DNA of 64,000 nucleotides from the NCBI GenBank assembly GCA_963821705.1, contig CAWGEV010000004.1, forward strand, positions 234,652 through 298,651. Direction: 5' to 3'. Made by a program: the position numbers and the translations under genes. Shown one piece after another: positions 8,955 through 17,045 of the stretch. The notes under the pieces are model-generated. The model was not told where the DNA came from. It made no database searches and was given only the letters and a program-made list of their open reading frames with translations. The stretch is from DASUPK01 sp963821705 (GTDB taxonomy: Bacteria > Actinomycetota > Thermoleophilia > Solirubrobacterales > 70-9). Numbering within the stretch: the first letter of the stretch is position 1; each line of letters opens with the position of its first letter.

Positions 8955-10855
8955 ATGTTCACCCCGAACTCCCTGAGGCGCTCGCTCATGATGATTCGCG
9001 CCGCCGCCTCGATCAGCGCGAGGTGCGAGAAGGCCTGGGGGAAATTCCCCAGGTGGCGCCCGGTGCTGGTGTCGAATTCCTCGGCGTAGAGGCCCAGCGG
9101 CGAGGAGATGCGAAGCAACCGGTCCATCAGGTCCCGCGCGCGCTGCTGCTCGCCGATGATCGCAAGGCCGGAGACCAGCCAGAAGGAGCAGATCAGGAAG
9201 CTGCCCTCCTTGCCGGAGAGCCCATCGTCGGTCTGGCCGGTGACGTAGCGGAGCACGAAGCCGTCCTCGGTGAGGTCGTCCGCGATCGCCAGCACGCTCT
9301 TGCGGAGCACCTCGTCATCGCCCGGCAGGAAGCCGAAGATTGCGGCCAGCAGTGTGGAGGCGTCGAGCGCGTCGGTCTCGTAGTGCTGGCGCAGGACCCC
9401 GTCCTGGACGCCGTTGTCGAGAATGTCCTTGCGGATCTCCTCGGCTGTGGCACCCCATGTCTCCTGGAGCTTCGAATCCCCTCGGATCTCCGCGAGCTTC
9501 GATGCCCTGTCCATCGCGACCCAGCACATCAGCTTCGATGAGACGTATTGCTGGGGCTTGCCCCGCGCCTCCCAGATCCCCTGGTCAGGCTTCTTCCAGA
9601 CCTTCGTCGCGCACTCCGCCTGGGCCTGGACCACGGGCCAGAGCCCGCGGGGCAGCCGCTGGCTGCGGTGGCTGTGGAGCAGGATCGAGTCGAGGGCGGC
9701 ACCGAAGACGTCGTTCTGGCGCTGATCGAAGGCGCCGTTTCCGACCCGGACGGGCGATGCACCGGCGTATCCCGAGAGGTCATCCCGCGTCGTCTCGGTG
9801 AGGTCCCGCCGTCCGTCGATGCCGTACATGATCTGCAGCCCCCCGTCCTCATTCGGCTCGAGCTCGCCGACGAACTGCATGAACTCGTTGGCCTCCCAGT
9901 CCAGGTTCAGGAAGTGGAGGGCCTGAAGCGTGAAGGTCGAGTCCCTGATCCAGGTGAATCGGTAGTCCCAGTTCCGCTCCCCGCCGGGGGTCTCCGGCAG
10001 GGAGGTCGTCAGGGCGGCGACGGTCGCTCCGCTGGGCATGTAGGTGAGACCCTTGATCGCGAGCGCCGAGCGCTGGAGCGCCCCCCGGTAGGGGTGATCC
10101 GGCATCCGGGCCTTGGAGACCCAGGTCCGCCAGTAGTTGGCCGTCTCGCTGATGCGGGCGTTGGCGTGATCCATGTCCTCCGGCGAGGCGAGCTCCTCCG
10201 CCCACGAGAGGGAGCAGTACGCCTGCTCACCCTTCTGGAGAGTGTGCCGCGCCTGCGCCACCTGTCCCTCGGCTCCCAGCGGCATGCTGCTGCGGAGCCT
10301 CACGGTGACCCCGGCCCCGGTGGCGTCGGCGGTGTGGTCTCCCTGCAGCGTCCAGTCGGCCGGCGTACGCCCGTAATCGAAGTCCGGCTCGCAGAGCAGC
10401 TCCATGTCCACCGAGCCCTCCATGCAGAGCACGACTCGTACCAGCAGGTGGTGGGCGTCCTCGTCCGCGGGCGCCCGCGTGTGGGGGGTGACCTCATCCT
10501 TGTGCTCAGTCGGGCCGATCGTCAGCGCGTCACGCACCATCGCCCAGCCGGTCGGGGTGTGCCAGGTCGTATTCAGGATGTTCGTGCCGGGCTCGTAGAT
10601 CCGGCCGCTGGGGACGTTGATCCCGAAGGGCCCGAAGCGGAAGGAACCGGCTTCGCGATCGAGGAGCGTCCCGAAGATGCTGGGCGAGTCGAAGCGCGGA
10701 ACGCAGAGCCAATCGATCGCGCCGTCGGGCGCCACCAGGGCGCCGGTGTGGCAGTTGGAGAGGAAGGCGTAGTCGGCGATGGGCGGAAATGGCGACGGCA
10801 TCGCCGCGCTCTGGGGCATCTTGTCCTTCTTCTCCTTCGCCTTCGGTGGGGTCAC
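8951..10855 (-). CDS. Glycoside hydrolase family 15 (glucoamylase/trehalase-like)
   Basis: About 634 residues from a GTG that overlaps the zwf stop as GTGA; an ATG at 10819 is the alternative start, and an in-frame ATG at 10924 would sit inside zwf. After an N-terminal beta domain comes the (alpha/alpha)6 barrel with NWDYRFTWIRDST near residue 315, QGIWEARG near 440 (catalytic-acid region) and the closing EEFDTSTGRHLGNFPQAFSH. Family members release beta-glucose from maltodextrins or trehalose; many actinobacterial members are trehalases, and the sequence alone does not decide. There is no signal peptide, so it acts on internal glucan or trehalose. It is translationally linked to zwf upstream and GMC downstream. 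Confidence 0.9.
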   Translation of the reverse strand: MTPPKAKEKKDKMPQSAAMPSPFPPIADYAFLSNCHTGALVAPDGAIDWLCVPRFDSPSIFGTLLDREAGSFRFGPFGINVPSGRIYEPGTNILNTTWHTPTGWAMVRDALTIGPTEHKDEVTPHTRAPADEDAHHLLVRVVLCMEGSVDMELLCEPDFDYGRTPADWTLQGDHTADATGAGVTVRLRSSMPLGAEGQVAQARHTLQKGEQAYCSLSWAEELASPEDMDHANARISETANYWRTWVSKARMPDHPYRGALQRSALAIKGLTYMPSGATVAALTTSLPETPGGERNWDYRFTWIRDSTFTLQALHFLNLDWEANEFMQFVGELEPNEDGGLQIMYGIDGRRDLTETTRDDLSGYAGASPVRVGNGAFDQRQNDVFGAALDSILLHSHRSQRLPRGLWPVVQAQAECATKVWKKPDQGIWEARGKPQQYVSSKLMCWVAMDRASKLAEIRGDSKLQETWGATAEEIRKDILDNGVQDGVLRQHYETDALDASTLLAAIFGFLPGDDEVLRKSVLAIADDLTEDGFVLRYVTGQTDDGLSGKEGSFLICSFWLVSGLAIIGEQQRARDLMDRLLRISSPLGLYAEEFDTSTGRHLGNFPQAFSHLALIEAAARIIMSERLREFGVNI

Positions 10856-12273
10856 GAGCCGGTCCAGGGATCGCGCCAGCCGCCGAACTCCTTGACCAGC
10901 CGGTCGGCGGACTTCGGTCCCCATGAGCCCCGCTTATACGGCTGGATCCTGGGCGGCTTTTCGATCAGCGGCCCGCAGATCCGCCAGGTCTCCTCGATGT
11001 TGTCCTGGCGGGTGAAGCGGGTGCTGTTGCCCAGCATCGCGGCATGCAGGAGCACCTCGTAGGGGGTCGGGCCCTCCCCGCCCTGCTCCGCGAACTCCAT
11101 GTCGAGGTTGATCTGCTCGGGAGCAGCGGAGTCACTGCGCTGGGCGTCGACGAGCAGGCGGATCCCCGTGGTCGGGTGGAGTCTCACCACCAGCTCGTCC
11201 GACGCCGGTATCTGCCGGCCCCTCATCGCGTACCCGAGGCGCGGCGGTTCCTTGAAGATCAGCCTGAGCTCCCACTGCTCCACCGCAAGTTCCTTCCCCG
11301 TCCGGATGAAGAATGGGACGCCGCTCCAGCGCCAGTTGTCGATCTCGAGGCGCATGGCCGCGAACGTCTCAGTGCTGGAGTCCTTGGCGACACCCTTGAC
11401 CTTCCGGTAGCCGTCGTACTGCCCCCGGACGTAATGCTTCGGATCGGCCTTCGGCATCGCCGAGAAGACCGAGAACATGGCGTCCTTCAGCGATCTCGCG
11501 TCCCGGCCGGCGGGCTGCTCCATCGCGCAGGCCGCGACGATCTGCATCAGGTGGTTGACCACGACGTCGCGGACGGCGCCGACCGGGTCGTAGAAGCTGC
11601 CGCGATCCGAGACGCCGAAATCCTCGGCCATCGTGATCTGCACGCAGTCGATGCTGTTGCGATTCCAGACGGGCTCGAAGATCGCGTTGGCGAAGCGGAG
11701 GAAGAGGATCTCTGCCAGCCCCATCAGACCGAGGAAGTGGTCGATCCGGTAGAGCTGGTCCTCGCGGATGTACTCGTGGATCTCGTCCGCCAGGTCGCGC
11801 GCCGATTCCAGGTCGTGACCGAACGGCTTCTCCACCACCACCCTTGCGTTCTCCGTCAGCCCCGCCTTGGACAGCCCGCCGATCGTCATCCCGAACAGGG
11901 ACGGCGGGATCTCCAGGTAGAAGACGGGTGTCTTGGCGCCCTTGATCTCCTTCCCGACCCTCTGGTAGGTGTCGGCGTCGGAGAAGTCGCCCTGAACGTA
12001 GGAGAACCGCCTCGCCAGGCGGTTGAAGACCTTGGAATCCGGCCGCTTGCCCGAGGAGGACTCGATCGCCTTCCGGGCATGGTCGCGAAGCTCCTTGTCC
12101 GACCAGTCGTCGAAGGCCACCCCGACGATCGGGCAGTCGAGCAGCCCCCGCGCCTCCAGGCGGTACAGCGAATTGAAGGTCATCACCTTCGCAAGATCGC
12201 CGGAGATCCCGAAGATGACGAAGACGTCGGCTGATCTTGGCTTGGTCGGCACTGGGGAGAGAACGTCCGGCAT
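10852..12273 (-). CDS. zwf: Glucose-6-phosphate dehydrogenase, copy 1 (variant active-site motif)
   Basis: 473 residues, the normal length. The nucleotide-binding VIFGISGDLAK is at residue 19 and EKPFGHD near 150. The active-site RIDHFLG keeps the Asp-His pair, but the next residue is Leu where the usual motif (RIDHYLGKE) has the substrate-phosphate Lys; copy 2 at 31631 keeps LGKE. The VNHLMQ histidine region near 240 is intact. Expected role: oxidation of glucose-6-phosphate to 6-phosphogluconolactone. The missing Lys raises doubt about normal substrate binding. First gene of the sugar-oxidation run and overlapped by GH15, so it could serve glucose released there. Confidence 0.9.
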   Translation of the reverse strand: MPDVLSPVPTKPRSADVFVIFGISGDLAKVMTFNSLYRLEARGLLDCPIVGVAFDDWSDKELRDHARKAIESSSGKRPDSKVFNRLARRFSYVQGDFSDADTYQRVGKEIKGAKTPVFYLEIPPSLFGMTIGGLSKAGLTENARVVVEKPFGHDLESARDLADEIHEYIREDQLYRIDHFLGLMGLAEILFLRFANAIFEPVWNRNSIDCVQITMAEDFGVSDRGSFYDPVGAVRDVVVNHLMQIVAACAMEQPAGRDARSLKDAMFSVFSAMPKADPKHYVRGQYDGYRKVKGVAKDSSTETFAAMRLEIDNWRWSGVPFFIRTGKELAVEQWELRLIFKEPPRLGYAMRGRQIPASDELVVRLHPTTGIRLLVDAQRSDSAAPEQINLDMEFAEQGGEGPTPYEVLLHAAMLGNSTRFTRQDNIEETWRICGPLIEKPPRIQPYKRGSWGPKSADRLVKEFGGWRDPWTGS

Positions 12274-12285
12274 CCGTTACGGACG

Positions 12286-12302
12286 GGGGGATTCTGTCCC
12301 CC
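12286..12302 (-). other. GC-rich hairpin upstream of zwf copy 1
   Basis: Inverted repeat with six G/A-C/T pairs (GGGGGA and TCCCCC) and a 5-base loop, between the small zinc-protein gene and the zwf start. It could be a terminator for the small gene or a structured 5' leader of zwf. No T-run follows on either strand, so the role is undecided. Confidence 0.35.
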
Positions 12303-12341
12303 GCCGGGCGCATTTGCAACACCCGATTCGGGTGATGCCGG

Positions 12342-12509
12342 CTACCTGGAGTTCCTGCTCGCCAGGTGGAAGCGGTTGCAGAAGTCGCATCGGTAGTAGG
12401 TCATCCCGAGCCGCTCGGCCTCGGCGCGCGCCACGGACTCGCTCTCGTAGGCGGTCTTCGGCTTGCCGTCGGCACGGAAATGGCTTGGGACGATGCGTCG
12501 CGAGGCCAT
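12342..12509 (-). CDS. Small CxxC/H protein (55 residues)
   Basis: A short gene of 55 residues. The composition is basic at the start (MASRRIVPSHF), then helical and acidic (AYESESVARAEAERLG), ending in YYRCDFCNRFHLA: a CxxC pair plus a histidine four residues after the second Cys, which resembles half of a zinc ribbon or rubredoxin knuckle. It may bind zinc as a dimer or act as a small regulator. I do not recognise a named family. It is divergent from the PspC gene (85 bases apart) and 68 bases upstream of zwf on the same strand. Confidence 0.6.
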   Translation of the reverse strand: MASRRIVPSHFRADGKPKTAYESESVARAEAERLGMTYYRCDFCNRFHLASRNSR

Positions 12510-12594
12510 GATTCGAGGCTACAGGGAGAGTTAGGGGACTCTTAGGGGCCATTCCCGATAGACGGATCGGACCCCGGGCTTCATCGTCGTCGCC

Positions 12595-13575
12595 ATGACA
12601 AATCAACCGAAGAACTCAAGGAAGAAGACACAGGAGCAGAAGGCGGTCGGCCCGCAGCGGAGGCTCCTCCGCTCGAAGGACGACCGCGTCCTCTGGGGCG
12701 TCGCCGGCGGGCTCGCCGAGCACATCGGGTTCAACCCCACCCTGGTCCGGCTCGCGTTCGTCGTCATCAGTCTGTTCGGCGGTGCCGGGCTGCTCGCCTA
12801 TCTGGTGCTCGCGGTCGCTCTGCCCGAGGACGACGGCGCCGGCCAGCCAGTTCCCGAGAGCGTCTGGGCGCGGCTGGGCAAAGTGATCGTCGTCTGCATC
12901 CTGGTCGCGATCGGGCTGGCCGTCGCCGGGTTCCTGGCGGCCTTCAGCGCCTGGACCACCGCAACCGGCCACGGCACCATCGTCGCCGGGATCGTGATCG
13001 CGCTCGGCGTCGCAGTCGTCGCGTTCGCCTTCGCCCCGGAGGTGCGCCGGCGCACCACCCCGCTCCTGCTCACCATCGCCCTGGTGCTGGGCATTCCCGC
13101 GGGGGCGATCGCCGCCGCGGACATCAAGATCGACGGATCGATCGGGCAGCGCACCTACACGCCGACGGCGGTGGCGGATCTCCCAGCGGATGGATACAAG
13201 CTGGGCACAGGCCAGCTGATCGTCGATCTGCGGAAGATGCCCTTCGCGAAGGGGCAGACGATCGACGTCTCGACATACCTCGGCATCGGTCAGATGATCG
13301 TCTCGGTGCCGTCAAACGTCTGCGTCGTCGGTCATGCGACCGGAAAGGCCGGTGAGCTCGTCGTGGCCGGTGAGGTCAGTCACGGCATCGGCCCCGATGT
13401 CAGCCTGAGCACGCCGACCACCCAGGCGCCGCGGCTCCGGCTCAACGCCGGCATCCAGCTCGGGCAGATGATCGTCACCGATCAACCCCCCAATCAGGCG
13501 GAGCGCGGCCGCGGCGTCGACTACGACCACCACCAGCAGGAGCTGGCGGCACAAAGGACGGTATGCGGTAGGTGA
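12595..13575 (+). CDS. PspC-domain membrane protein with LiaF-like C-terminal domain
   Basis: 326 residues. A basic N-terminal tail leads into a PspC domain (about residues 22-80) containing RVLWGVAGGLAEHIG and a hydrophobic helix, followed by three more membrane helices to about residue 185. The C-terminal ~130 residues are beta-rich (TGQLIVDLRKM, YLGIGQMIVSVP) and resemble the extracytoplasmic LiaF/cell-wall-active-antibiotic-response domain. Such proteins sense envelope stress and control a partner kinase. The stop overlaps the kinase start (GTGA), forming a three-gene sensor unit. Confidence 0.85.
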   Translation: MTNQPKNSRKKTQEQKAVGPQRRLLRSKDDRVLWGVAGGLAEHIGFNPTLVRLAFVVISLFGGAGLLAYLVLAVALPEDDGAGQPVPESVWARLGKVIVVCILVAIGLAVAGFLAAFSAWTTATGHGTIVAGIVIALGVAVVAFAFAPEVRRRTTPLLLTIALVLGIPAGAIAAADIKIDGSIGQRTYTPTAVADLPADGYKLGTGQLIVDLRKMPFAKGQTIDVSTYLGIGQMIVSVPSNVCVVGHATGKAGELVVAGEVSHGIGPDVSLSTPTTQAPRLRLNAGIQLGQMIVTDQPPNQAERGRGVDYDHHQQELAAQRTVCGR

Positions 13576-14570
13576 GGAGACCAGACCTGAGCACGCTGGG
13601 GGCCGGGACGGCAGTCCTGGCCCTCGGCGCGTTCCTGTTCTTGCACGCGAACGGAACGCTCGACCTCAAGGCGGGACCGTCGTTCGCCTTGATCGGCGGC
13701 TGCGTGCTCGCCGTCCTGATCGTGAGATCGATGGGCAGGAGCACACGGGAAGTCGAGGCTGCGGTCGGCGAGGCGGCCGTCCCGCCGCCGGCCCTGAGCC
13801 CGGAGACCAGCCGGGTCTCGAAGGTCGGCCTCGCCGTCGGTGCGCTGCTCGGGGCCGGGCTGATCGCGCTCTGGCTGACGGGGGTGCTCGAGGTCGCGGG
13901 CGGAATCGCCCTCGCCGCGCTGATCGTCTCCGTCGCGCTGATCCTGATCTCGGCGCCCTTCTGGCGAGCGATGGTCAGCCGGCTCGGGGCGGAGCGGGTG
14001 GCCCGGGCCCGCGCGGACGAGCGGGCCGACGTGGCCGCCCACCTGCACGACTCTGTGCTGCAGACGCTCGCCCTGATCCAGAGGCGCTCCGAGGACCCGA
14101 AGCAGGTCGCGAAGCTCGCTCGTCGCCAGGAGCGGGAGCTCCGCGACTGGCTCGCGGACGCCGAGCCGAGCAGGCCGGACGAGCGCCTCGCCGACGCCCT
14201 GCGCGCCGCCGCGGCCGAGATCGAGGACTCGCACGGGGCCCCGATAGAGGCCGTCGTCGTCGGGGACGCCCCGCTCGACGAGCGGCTCGAGGCCTTGGTC
14301 GCCGCGAGCCGTGAGGCGCTCACCAACTCGGCGAAGTTCGCCTCGAAGGGCGGCCCCGTGCGCCTCTACGCCGAGATCGAGAACGGGAGCGCGCGTGTCT
14401 TCATCGACGACCGCGGTCCCGGCTTCGATCCGGACGCGATCCCCGAGGACCGCCGCGGCGTCCGCGAGTCGATAATCGGCCGCATGGAGCGCTACGGCGG
14501 CAAGGCCGAGGTCCGGAGCGAGCCCGGCGACGGCACCGAGGTAGAGCTCACGATGAGGGCCCGGCGATGA
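13572..14570 (+). CDS. Sensor histidine kinase, HisKA_3/LiaS-like
   Basis: 332 residues starting at a GTG within the PspC stop. Four hydrophobic helices form two pairs (about 10-55 and 85-130). The dimerisation/phosphoacceptor motif ARADERADVAAHLHDSVLQ has its His near residue 158, and a degenerate ATPase domain includes REALTNSAKFA (N box) and DDRGPGFDPD (G1 box). The kinase probably autophosphorylates in response to an envelope cue relayed by the PspC/LiaF partner, then phosphorylates the regulator encoded next. Both overlaps are 4 bases, indicating translational coupling of all three proteins. Confidence 0.92.
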   Translation: MRRPDLSTLGAGTAVLALGAFLFLHANGTLDLKAGPSFALIGGCVLAVLIVRSMGRSTREVEAAVGEAAVPPPALSPETSRVSKVGLAVGALLGAGLIALWLTGVLEVAGGIALAALIVSVALILISAPFWRAMVSRLGAERVARARADERADVAAHLHDSVLQTLALIQRRSEDPKQVAKLARRQERELRDWLADAEPSRPDERLADALRAAAAEIEDSHGAPIEAVVVGDAPLDERLEALVAASREALTNSAKFASKGGPVRLYAEIENGSARVFIDDRGPGFDPDAIPEDRRGVRESIIGRMERYGGKAEVRSEPGDGTEVELTMRARR

Positions 14571-15211
14571 GCGCGCCGTCGGTCGTCATCGTCGACGACC
14601 ACCGGATCTTCCGCACCGGGGTGAAGGCCGAGCTCGAGGACAGGATCGAGATCCTGGGCGAGGCGGAATCGGTCGAGGATGCGGTCCGGGCGATCGCCGA
14701 GCTGGAGCCGGACGTCGTCCTGCTCGACGTCCACATGCCCGGCGGCGGAGGCGTCGAGGTGATCGGGCAGGTCGCGAAGCGGCGCCCCCAGCAGCGGTTC
14801 CTCGCCCTGTCCGTCTCGGACGACCCACAGGACGTGATCGCGATCGTCCGCGCCGGGGCGCGCGGCTACGTGACCAAGACGATCACCGGCGAGGAGCTCG
14901 CCGACGCCGTGTCCCGCGTCCGCGACGGCGATGCGGTCTTCTCACCGCGACTCGCGGGGTTCGTGCTGGACGCGTTCGCCGGCGACCTCCCCGCCGGGGA
15001 GGTCGATCCCGAGCTCGACCAGCTCACCGCGCGGGAGCGAGAGGTTCTCCGCTACATCGCCCGCGGCTATCTCTACAAGGAGATCGGCCTGCGACTCCAC
15101 ATCTCGGTGAAGACCGTCGAGGCGCACGTCAGCTCGGTGCTGCGCAAGCTCCAGCTCTCGAACCGACACGAGCTCAGCCGCTGGGCCGTCAACCGGCGCC
15201 TGGTCGACTAG
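14567..15211 (+). CDS. NarL/LuxR-family response regulator
   Basis: 214 residues. The receiver domain carries the acidic pair VDDH at residues 9-12, the phosphoacceptor Asp54 in VVLLDVHMPGG and a Lys in VTKTITGEEL near 104. A GerE/LuxR helix-turn-helix occupies about 148-210 (LTAREREVLRYIARG, HISVKTVEAHVSS). It is the output partner of the adjacent kinase. Targets cannot be read from the window. Transcription ends before the convergent beta-lactamase-fold gene. Confidence 0.94.
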   Translation: MSAPSVVIVDDHRIFRTGVKAELEDRIEILGEAESVEDAVRAIAELEPDVVLLDVHMPGGGGVEVIGQVAKRRPQQRFLALSVSDDPQDVIAIVRAGARGYVTKTITGEELADAVSRVRDGDAVFSPRLAGFVLDAFAGDLPAGEVDPELDQLTAREREVLRYIARGYLYKEIGLRLHISVKTVEAHVSSVLRKLQLSNRHELSRWAVNRRLVD

Positions 15212-15244
15212 GTTCCGACCCCCTCCGACGAAGGACGATCCACG

Positions 15245-16333
15245 TCAAGACGTAGGCGACAGCGGCGCGAGCAGCTCCTCGTGCTTGAAGCGGTTCGACG
15301 AGACGTTGGCCATCGCGACCGCTCCGATGCCGCGCTCGGGATAGAGGCGCATCACCGCTCCATAGGCCGCGCCGCCCCCCAGGTGCTCGATGTGCGTCGC
15401 GCCCCGCTTCGAGTCACGGTGGGAGCGGAACCAGCCGAGGCCGAGGTCGAACTTCTTCCCCGGTGTCGCGATGCGCTGCATCTCCGCCGCGCTCTCCTCC
15501 GAGAGGATCCGCCGGCCGTCGACCGTGCCGCCCCCGAGGTGCGCGGCAGCGAGCCGCGCCGCATCGGAAGCCGGCCCCACCAGGCCACCGTATGCCGAGC
15601 CGTCCAGGTAGAAGGGGTTGAAGGTCCGCCACCTGCCCACCGGTGGGCCGATCACCCAGCTCGGGATGAGGAGCCTGGCGAGTGGCAGGAAGGGATCGAA
15701 TCGGGGATGCGTCCCCTCGGCCGCATTCGCCATGCCAGCCGAGTCGAACGTGAAGCCGGTCGAGACCGCGCCGATCGGCCTCAGGACCCGATCCACGACG
15801 TAGTCCTTGTACGGCCTGCCGGAGACCTCGGCGATCAGCTCGCCGAGCACCAGGTAGCCGACGTTGGTGTAGGCCGAGTGGTCCCCCGGCTCGAACTTCG
15901 GCTTGCCGTACCTGTCGAGCAGCCGGGTGACGAACTCCCGCGGCTCCGGGCCGGGCTCGTCCCCGGGATGGATCCAGCGAAGCGGCGGCGGGTTCGGGAT
16001 GCCCGACGAGTGGTTGAGCAGCTGCCGCACGGTGATCCTCGGATCGAGCGGTTCGAGGTCGGGCACGTGCTCCCGTGCGGGCGAGTCGAGGCCGACGGCG
16101 CCGGCGTCGACCAGCTGCATCACCGCCGTCGCGGTGGCGATCTTGGTCATCGAGAACCAGAGGAAGGCCGTGCCGTCATCGACGGGCCGCTCGCTCGAGA
16201 CCCGTGCCAGTCCGTGGGAGCCCACCCAGGCGACCTCCCCGCCGGAGACGAGCGCCATCGACGCTCCCGGCGCCGCGACATGCGCGAGCCGCTCCCCCAG
16301 CTCCTCGATCAGTTGGTCGCTCGCCGCGGTCAT
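15245..16333 (-). CDS. Serine beta-lactamase-fold hydrolase (class C/esterase-like)
   Basis: 362 residues from the ATG; a GTG nine bases upstream is possible. Penicillin-binding-fold motifs are present: SMTK (SxxK nucleophile, near residue 65), YTN (YxN, near 160) and HLGGG in place of the KTG triad near 325. Proteins of this type are often esterases, D-aminopeptidases or lipid hydrolases rather than true beta-lactamases. No signal peptide is seen, which argues against cell-wall or antibiotic hydrolysis outside the membrane. The gene stands alone, convergent with the response regulator and 37 bases from the HAD gene start region. Confidence 0.88.
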   Translation of the reverse strand: MTAASDQLIEELGERLAHVAAPGASMALVSGGEVAWVGSHGLARVSSERPVDDGTAFLWFSMTKIATATAVMQLVDAGAVGLDSPAREHVPDLEPLDPRITVRQLLNHSSGIPNPPPLRWIHPGDEPGPEPREFVTRLLDRYGKPKFEPGDHSAYTNVGYLVLGELIAEVSGRPYKDYVVDRVLRPIGAVSTGFTFDSAGMANAAEGTHPRFDPFLPLARLLIPSWVIGPPVGRWRTFNPFYLDGSAYGGLVGPASDAARLAAAHLGGGTVDGRRILSEESAAEMQRIATPGKKFDLGLGWFRSHRDSKRGATHIEHLGGGAAYGAVMRLYPERGIGAVAMANVSSNRFKHEELLAPLSPTS

Positions 16334-16370
16334 CCGGACCACCCGACCGCCACGGACCCTATCGGGGCGC

Positions 16371-17045
16371 TTAGAGGAACGGAAGCCCCTCGCAGAACGA
16401 GCTGATCGCGGCGTCCGCGCCCGCCTCCGTCAGCTCGTCCACGGTGAACTCGCCGGTGGCCACGCCGACCACCCGGATGCCGGCTCCGTGGCCTGCCTCG
16501 ACGTCCCGGGGCGTGTCGCCGCAGGAGAAGCAGCGGCCGAGGTCGAGCTCGCCGCCGAGGGCCTCGCGGGCCCGCTCGAGCGCCTTCCTGGTCAGCTCGG
16601 TTCGGTCGGGCGAGTCGGAGCCGTAGCCGCCGAACGAGAAGAAGCGGCCCAGGTCGGCCCGCGCGAGCTTGATGCGGGCGGCCTCCTCGACGTTGCCGGT
16701 CGTCAGGCCGAGCAGGATCCCGCCGGCCTCGAGCTTCTCGAGGGTGTCGACAACGCAGTCGTTCACGACGTATCCCGGCGAGCTCTCGACCTCCTCGGGC
16801 AGGTGGTCGAGCCGCCGGCGCATCAGCTCCTCCGCCTCCTCCGGGGCCGGGGCCCGGCCGATCGCCCGCTCGAAGACGACGTGCCCGACCTCGGGATCCG
16901 GCACGCCCTTGCCCGTCACCGCCGGGACGTCGACGTCGACGCCGTGCAGCTCCTTGAAGGCCTGCTTCCAGGCGCGGTCGCTGGCACCGCCCGTGCTGAC
17001 CAGCGTCCCGTCGATGTCGAAGAGGACGGCCTGGATGTCAGCCAC
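16371..17045 (-). CDS. HAD-superfamily phosphatase (phosphoglycolate phosphatase-like), copy 1
   Basis: 224 residues. HAD motif I is LFDIDGTLVSTGG near residue 9, motif II LGLTTGN near 115, and motif IV region CGDTPRDVEAG near 175. The cap sits between motifs I and II. It is a soluble hydrolase of small phosphate esters, perhaps phosphoglycolate or a sugar phosphate. The start overlaps the pgi end by 8 bases, so the two are probably one transcript. A paralogue at 41405-42121 shares the internal FSFGGYGSDS motif. Confidence 0.9.
   Translation of the reverse strand: MADIQAVLFDIDGTLVSTGGASDRAWKQAFKELHGVDVDVPAVTGKGVPDPEVGHVVFERAIGRAPAPEEAEELMRRRLDHLPEEVESSPGYVVNDCVVDTLEKLEAGGILLGLTTGNVEEAARIKLARADLGRFFSFGGYGSDSPDRTELTRKALERAREALGGELDLGRCFSCGDTPRDVEAGHGAGIRVVGVATGEFTVDELTEAGADAAISSFCEGLPFL

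Noticed and set aside
9548..12234. Long plus-strand open frames opposite GH15 and zwf
   Set aside because: They mirror codon periodicity of the minus-strand genes and show Arg/Leu/Val-rich, domain-free sequence.
15245..16333. Antibiotic-resistance beta-lactamase
   Set aside because: SxxK and YxN are present, but the third motif is HLGGG and there is no signal peptide. An esterase or peptidase-like function is more likely.
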